Source: Paenibacillus sp. 19GGS1-52 (GTDB taxonomy: Bacteria; Bacillota; Bacilli; Paenibacillales; Paenibacillaceae). Taken from it: a stretch of 64,000 bases of DNA. Location of the stretch: positions 6,696,001 to 6,760,000 of the forward strand of contig NZ_CP059724.1 of assembly GCF_022369515.1 (NCBI RefSeq), written 5' to 3'. This document shows positions 60,495 to 64,000 of this stretch, piece after piece. The notes under the pieces are model-generated. The model did not search any database. It saw only the letters and a program-made list of their open reading frames with translations, and was not told the origin of the DNA. The position numbers and the translations under genes are program-made. Position 1 is the stretch's first letter. Each line of letters begins with the position of its first letter.

Positions 60495-61595
60495 TTAGTT
60501 CAGGAAATTGCTCAGTTGATTATCCGTGGCACCTTGCTTCAATGCCTCTGGCTGCGGGGCTTCGTTAATCCCTAAACGATTGCTTAGCTGCGTATTGATC
60601 GTTGTCATCTTGGACGTATAATCCTGACAGCTCTCAATAATGCGACGATTGGACTGTTCAGAAGTATCCAGGGCACTAAGCAAATCGCCAATGGCTTGAT
60701 TGACGGCCTCCAAAGACATGGATGGCTTGGAGAGCAGCTCCGTTGTTTTTTCTGTAGTGGTGCGGAGCAGACGTGCATTTTCTTTGAACTGATCCTCAAT
60801 CGTCTTATTCGTGGCTTCAACAGCAGAAATAACGTTCTCTTGGTCAGCCAGCGACATCGCAATCATTGCCGATACAGTAATCAGATTAGAGGTTTTATCA
60901 ATCGCATTGTTTACGGAATCAATCAGCTTGTCGTTATTATCATTGATGATATCTGTGGCCGCAATCGCTTGATTGTAGAGCAGAATCATCTCAGTCATCG
61001 ACTGGATACGCACCATTACTTTACGTAGACCACGCTCCAGATACGTTTTACGCAGCTCATTTTCCGGCTTGGCAATCTCCAGCTCGAACATCTCTTTTAG
61101 CTTATTGCCAAAAGAAATTTTAGTCTGCAGGTTGTAAATTTCCTCCATGGAGCTGCGTTTAAGCTGCCGCATGTTAACGATACTCTCTTCTAGATTATCT
61201 CTGCCATCCCGCAGACCCGTAATAATAGCATCAATGTTGGTGCGGACAGATTGATATTTGTATACATAGTTTTTGAGCGGACTCTTGCGCAGAATTTTAC
61301 CGAATAAGCTTACATTTTTACTTTGCTGCAGATTCTCACATTCATTGCGCAGCTTCATAATCATGTTTGGTACTTCGACACGCTTGCCGGACATCAATTC
61401 ATTGACTGGACGATCCAGCAGCTTGAGGGTTTGTCCCGCTTTTTCCTGCGTCTTTACTCCAAGCTTACCGATCTCATCCATCAAAGAATCCAGGGTAACC
61501 GTATCCGTCTTGGCTACCTTCTCAATCAGCTGAGAAGCCTCCTGGACTACCTTCTGCTCGTCCTCTTTTTTCAATTGGATCAACTGCGTGGACAT
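60495..61595 (-). CDS. TelA/YaaN-family toxic anion resistance protein
   Basis: 366-residue soluble helical protein of the TelA family (marks: SLFGKILRKSPLKNYVYKYQ, ELEIAKPENELRKTYLERGL, NNAIDKTSNLITVSAMIAMS). Family members are linked to tellurite and other stress resistance; the mechanism is unknown. AAGGAGGG lies before the ATG. It follows the XpaC-like gene by 12 bases, as xpaC-yaaN do in B. subtilis, and ends the operon. Confidence 0.93.
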   Translation of the reverse strand: MSTQLIQLKKEDEQKVVQEASQLIEKVAKTDTVTLDSLMDEIGKLGVKTQEKAGQTLKLLDRPVNELMSGKRVEVPNMIMKLRNECENLQQSKNVSLFGKILRKSPLKNYVYKYQSVRTNIDAIITGLRDGRDNLEESIVNMRQLKRSSMEEIYNLQTKISFGNKLKEMFELEIAKPENELRKTYLERGLRKVMVRIQSMTEMILLYNQAIAATDIINDNNDKLIDSVNNAIDKTSNLITVSAMIAMSLADQENVISAVEATNKTIEDQFKENARLLRTTTEKTTELLSKPSMSLEAVNQAIGDLLSALDTSEQSNRRIIESCQDYTSKMTTINTQLSNRLGINEAPQPEALKQGATDNQLSNFLN

Positions 61596-61607
61596 GGGTT
61601 TCCCTCC

Positions 61608-62324
61608 TTATAATTCGGAACTGCTATATCGCTGATGAATCAGTTCCGCCTTCGTCTGAAGTTCCATCAGGTCTTTATGCTCGATCGTCGACGCAATATC
61701 CGATATTTTGGTATCGACATCTTTCAGACCGTTCAGCAGCATTCTCCGATTCTTTATTTTTGCTTCGCCGCCAAGCCGTAAGAACGGATTGATAACACCA
61801 TTCAGATCCTTTAGTATCAATCTACGGACCGTATGATTAATCTCGCCATTACCCAGCTCCTGCAGCAGTGGAATTACACGTTGAAGCCGGGCGAACAGTG
61901 CCAGCGACTTCTCGACAATTTCATTGTCCAACGTATTCTGCTGTCCTTCGGAAATAATCATATCCTCCAGAATACTGAGGTATTCGACCACCGGAGCGAA
62001 CTCCGGTCCAATCTTGAAATCAGAGTGCCCCTTAACGCCGGACAAGTGACCCACTGGTGCCGCATTTCCAGCAGCTGGATTGCTTATCTCTGGAGTGCGC
62101 GCAGCCGGTGCTGGAGCGATGGATACCAACTCAGGTCCTGCCGGCAGAACCTCTGCTGGCAGGTTAGTTCTAGAGCGCCTGCCCCCCAGAATACCATATG
62201 TTGCACCGGCAACCGGGAGCAGCAAGGAGAGCAGTTCTGGCAGAAAAGCGCTCGTCAATACAGCAACTGCATAACCGATACCGGTATACAGCAATATTTT
62301 CGACTTAGAATAAATGGTTCTCAC
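61608..62324 (-). CDS. XpaC-like membrane protein
   Basis: 238 residues. Hydrophobic hairpin at the N-terminus (about 9-46, ILLYTGIGYAVAVLTSAFLP and LLSLLLPVAGATYGILGG), Pro/Ala-rich linker, then a helical domain (about 110-235). Size, helical content and position before telA suggest the XpaC/phosphate-hydrolysis-associated family, but I see no decisive motif. The start is uncertain: the GTG at 62324 lies on top of the ribosome site AGAGGTGA; the first codon at proper spacing would be ATT. Part of the four-gene operon with ATP-grasp and HAD genes. Confidence 0.7.
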   Translation of the reverse strand: MRTIYSKSKILLYTGIGYAVAVLTSAFLPELLSLLLPVAGATYGILGGRRSRTNLPAEVLPAGPELVSIAPAPAARTPEISNPAAGNAAPVGHLSGVKGHSDFKIGPEFAPVVEYLSILEDMIISEGQQNTLDNEIVEKSLALFARLQRVIPLLQELGNGEINHTVRRLILKDLNGVINPFLRLGGEAKIKNRRMLLNGLKDVDTKISDIASTIEHKDLMELQTKAELIHQRYSSSEL

Positions 62325-62349
62325 CTCTTGTGAGTGTGTTTGATGATGC

Positions 62350-63405
62350 TTAATTCACGGTGTCATGAACAGCTGATTCACCGTTTATTCTCATAATTAA
62401 TGGTTGTTCCACATGGCTGGCCAATACATTGTCTGCGAATCCAGCAGGTTGAACCTCGCCGCCGAGCGCACTTTTGACCGCCAGGTAAGGGAAATTAATG
62501 CCAGACAGACAGGAAATATGCAAACCTCCGGACATGCGGGGGTTGATCTCAAGCAGCTTGGGCGTTGCCCCACTGTACTTCATTTGAATATTGAAATTAA
62601 AAGGTATTTTATAGGTTTCCGCTACGCGGGAAGCAATCAGCTCGAGCTCCGGTATATGCTCCATCAATCGCAGACGCCCACCCGCCTTGCGGCGTGGCAC
62701 AGCTGCTAAAAGTTTACCATTCTCATCCGCCAGACAATCTATACTATATTCATAACCCTCCAGCAGCTCCATCACCATCAGATCAGGGAAGAAAGTCTCA
62801 CTGGAAAGAATACGATAAGCCTCATCAAAAGAAATCAACGGTGTCACATGCCCGAATAACTCCTGCAGAGGACTGCGGTCATTGTCAATAATCCGGAAGC
62901 CTAAGCCGCCTTCTGTTTCAGTAGGTTTAAAGCAGACACGATGGCCTTTAGCTACAAGATCCTGATAGGCAACTTTAAATTGCTCTACCGTACGAACCAC
63001 ATGATAATCGGGGATGATCATAATGCCTTTGTCTGTAACACTTTCATAGAACTTGCCCTTATCCATAATGGTCTCCAGCAGATCAAGATCTCGACAGACC
63101 AGAACCTTCGTGCCAATGGCATCAAACATAGGGGCATGTAAGGCGATATCCAGCATATGCAGTCGTGGAATAAAAATATCGATCTCATTACGGCGACAAA
63201 AATCAACACAGAATTGAACGTACTCGATTCCTTTCAGGGCCGGTTCGGTTCCAGCAACGTCAGCGCCTTGCAGTGACATATGCTGGGGATCGGGGTGGGT
63301 AGCGAATATTTGGAACGGGATGCCGTCCTCGTTATTCCGGATGAGATTCATGTAATGAAAAGCCACGGAAAACCAGCGATTGAAATATATATTTACCTTT
63401 TTCAT
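62350..63405 (-). CDS. ATP-grasp ligase of the Ter/TelA-associated module
   Basis: 351 residues. Pre-ATP-grasp fold in about 1-110, then the ATP-grasp core: nucleotide-binding Lys in RVCFKPTETEGGLGF, the MELLEGYEYSID strand, and the metal-binding end LLEINPRMSGGLHIS. Such enzymes join a carboxylate to an amine through an acyl-phosphate. Together with the overlapping HAD phosphatase and TelA it resembles the predicted biosynthetic module for a nucleoside-like or peptide-like metabolite in Ter-associated loci. Its ATG overlaps the HAD stop by four bases. Confidence 0.88.
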   Translation of the reverse strand: MKKVNIYFNRWFSVAFHYMNLIRNNEDGIPFQIFATHPDPQHMSLQGADVAGTEPALKGIEYVQFCVDFCRRNEIDIFIPRLHMLDIALHAPMFDAIGTKVLVCRDLDLLETIMDKGKFYESVTDKGIMIIPDYHVVRTVEQFKVAYQDLVAKGHRVCFKPTETEGGLGFRIIDNDRSPLQELFGHVTPLISFDEAYRILSSETFFPDLMVMELLEGYEYSIDCLADENGKLLAAVPRRKAGGRLRLMEHIPELELIASRVAETYKIPFNFNIQMKYSGATPKLLEINPRMSGGLHISCLSGINFPYLAVKSALGGEVQPAGFADNVLASHVEQPLIMRINGESAVHDTVN

Positions 63406-64000
63406 TGTGGCCCAACTCCCAATGCTGTTAAATTATTATAAATATTGCTTACATACTGCAAAATCTCATCTCCGGCAAATACACCCGAGCGCTCCGTAAA
63501 GCGATACTTTGATTCTACAAGACCACTCTGCTGTTCCGCAAATATTTCTCCATGACAAGGTGCGATACAATAGTCGGCGCTATCCAACAGTCCTTTATCC
63601 AACAAGGAGTCTCCTGAAGCCACCATCGGCTCCGAATGGACCGTGCGCCGCACATGAATAATGGCATCGCTTTTGTTCACAGCCACTGGCACAACATACA
63701 GCTTACGCCCTTGTAAGGAGATTTTCCAGCCCAGGCCATACAGCCGTTCTGCCAGATGGGTAATCTCATCCATAGGCAGCAGATCACGATGCACAACAAA
63801 GGTGTAGAATAACTCATCGCAATACCGCTCGCTAATCATCCATTCTTCACGCACGACAGACCGGACAAGCACCTCAACCTCCTCTGCCTTAGCAGAGCCA
63901 CGCTCTACCAGCCTGCCTACAGAGGCTCTCCAGTCCTTGTCAATCACACCGCGGTGCAGAATATTCCCACCGTTACTCGTAATCGCATAATCCGGGATTA
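63402..64000 (-). CDS. HAD-superfamily phosphatase (5' end outside window)
   Basis: C-terminal part of a Cof/sucrose-phosphatase-like HAD enzyme. A GTG at 63947 is in frame, but the frame stays open to the window edge and reads IPDYAITSNGGNILHRGVID, the conserved segment after HAD motif I, so the gene starts outside. GDSLLDKGLLDSADYCIAPC followed by HGEI is motif IV with the metal-binding Asp. The motif I Asp is not in the window. It is coupled to the ATP-grasp gene by a four-base overlap. Probably acts on a phosphorylated intermediate of the same pathway. Confidence 0.85.
   Translation of the reverse strand, partial: IPDYAITSNGGNILHRGVIDKDWRASVGRLVERGSAKAEEVEVLVRSVVREEWMISERYCDELFYTFVVHRDLLPMDEITHLAERLYGLGWKISLQGRKLYVVPVAVNKSDAIIHVRRTVHSEPMVASGDSLLDKGLLDSADYCIAPCHGEIFAEQQSGLVESKYRFTERSGVFAGDEILQYVSNIYNNLTALGVGPQ

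Noticed and set aside
1..64000. tRNA, rRNA, prophage, integrase or attachment sites
   Set aside because: No cloverleaf, rRNA signature, phage structural genes or integrase were recognised; the IS4 element is the only mobile DNA found.

Overview
The window is chromosomal DNA of a spore-former-type Firmicute, most likely a Paenibacillus. The reasons are strong AGGAGG-type ribosome sites with frequent GTG and TTG starts, S-layer-homology surface proteins, Bacillus-like gene sets (SinR/SinI, TapA-SipW-TasA, CsoR-CopZ-CopA, OdhAB, LytST) and many intrinsic terminators with U tracts. No rRNA, tRNA, CRISPR array or prophage was seen. One complete insertion sequence is present.

Layout. 1-1.6 kb: end of an ABC importer (permease, ATPase). 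1.7-6.6 kb: a large secreted SLH protein gene split by an IS4-family element with a 7-bp target duplication. 6.8-8.3 kb: ECF sigma factor and a membrane partner. 8.4-10.7 kb: a Tet-type ribosomal-protection GTPase beside a truncated YdjC gene. 10.8-14.2 kb: ABC exporter plus NarL-type two-component system. 14.4-17.1 kb: LacI regulator and secreted GH30 glycosidase with matching operators. 17.2-21.2 kb: nitroreductase and copper operon with two CsoR sites. 21.3-27.5 kb: DUF5317 protein, GGDEF/HD-GYP protein, MFS/PadR pair and an aldo-keto reductase.

27.5-31.8 kb is the most interesting part: a tapA-sipW-tasA-tasA2 matrix-fibre operon preceded by SinR-type GTTCTTT boxes and a 22-bp perfect palindrome, then sinR, then a convergent 51-codon sinI-like gene. 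The sinI leader carries what I read as a class I cyclic-di-GMP riboswitch. Three c-di-GMP turnover proteins lie in the same window (22.1, 47.8 and 49.1 kb). This suggests that c-di-GMP acts through a riboswitch on SinI, then SinR, then the matrix operon.

32.3-36.5 kb: odhAB. 36.6-39.3 kb: MerR-controlled dehydrogenase and a second aldo-keto reductase. 39.6-43.4 kb: LytST-type system beside a YhjX-like transporter broken by a one-base frameshift. 43.5-46 kb: Nudix stub, nucleotidyltransferase and an unusual chemotaxis receptor. 46-47.6 kb: FAD-dependent oxidoreductase under a guanine-type riboswitch. 47.8-52.2 kb: two GGDEF proteins. 52.5 kb: a 47-codon gene under a near-perfect Fur box. 52.8-57.5 kb: TPM-domain protein, LysR/rhodanese pair and formate/nitrite channel. 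57.8-60.3 kb: a second SLH protein. 60.5 kb to the end: TelA, an XpaC-like protein, an ATP-grasp ligase and a HAD phosphatase, resembling the Ter-associated metabolite module. The HAD gene runs off the window.
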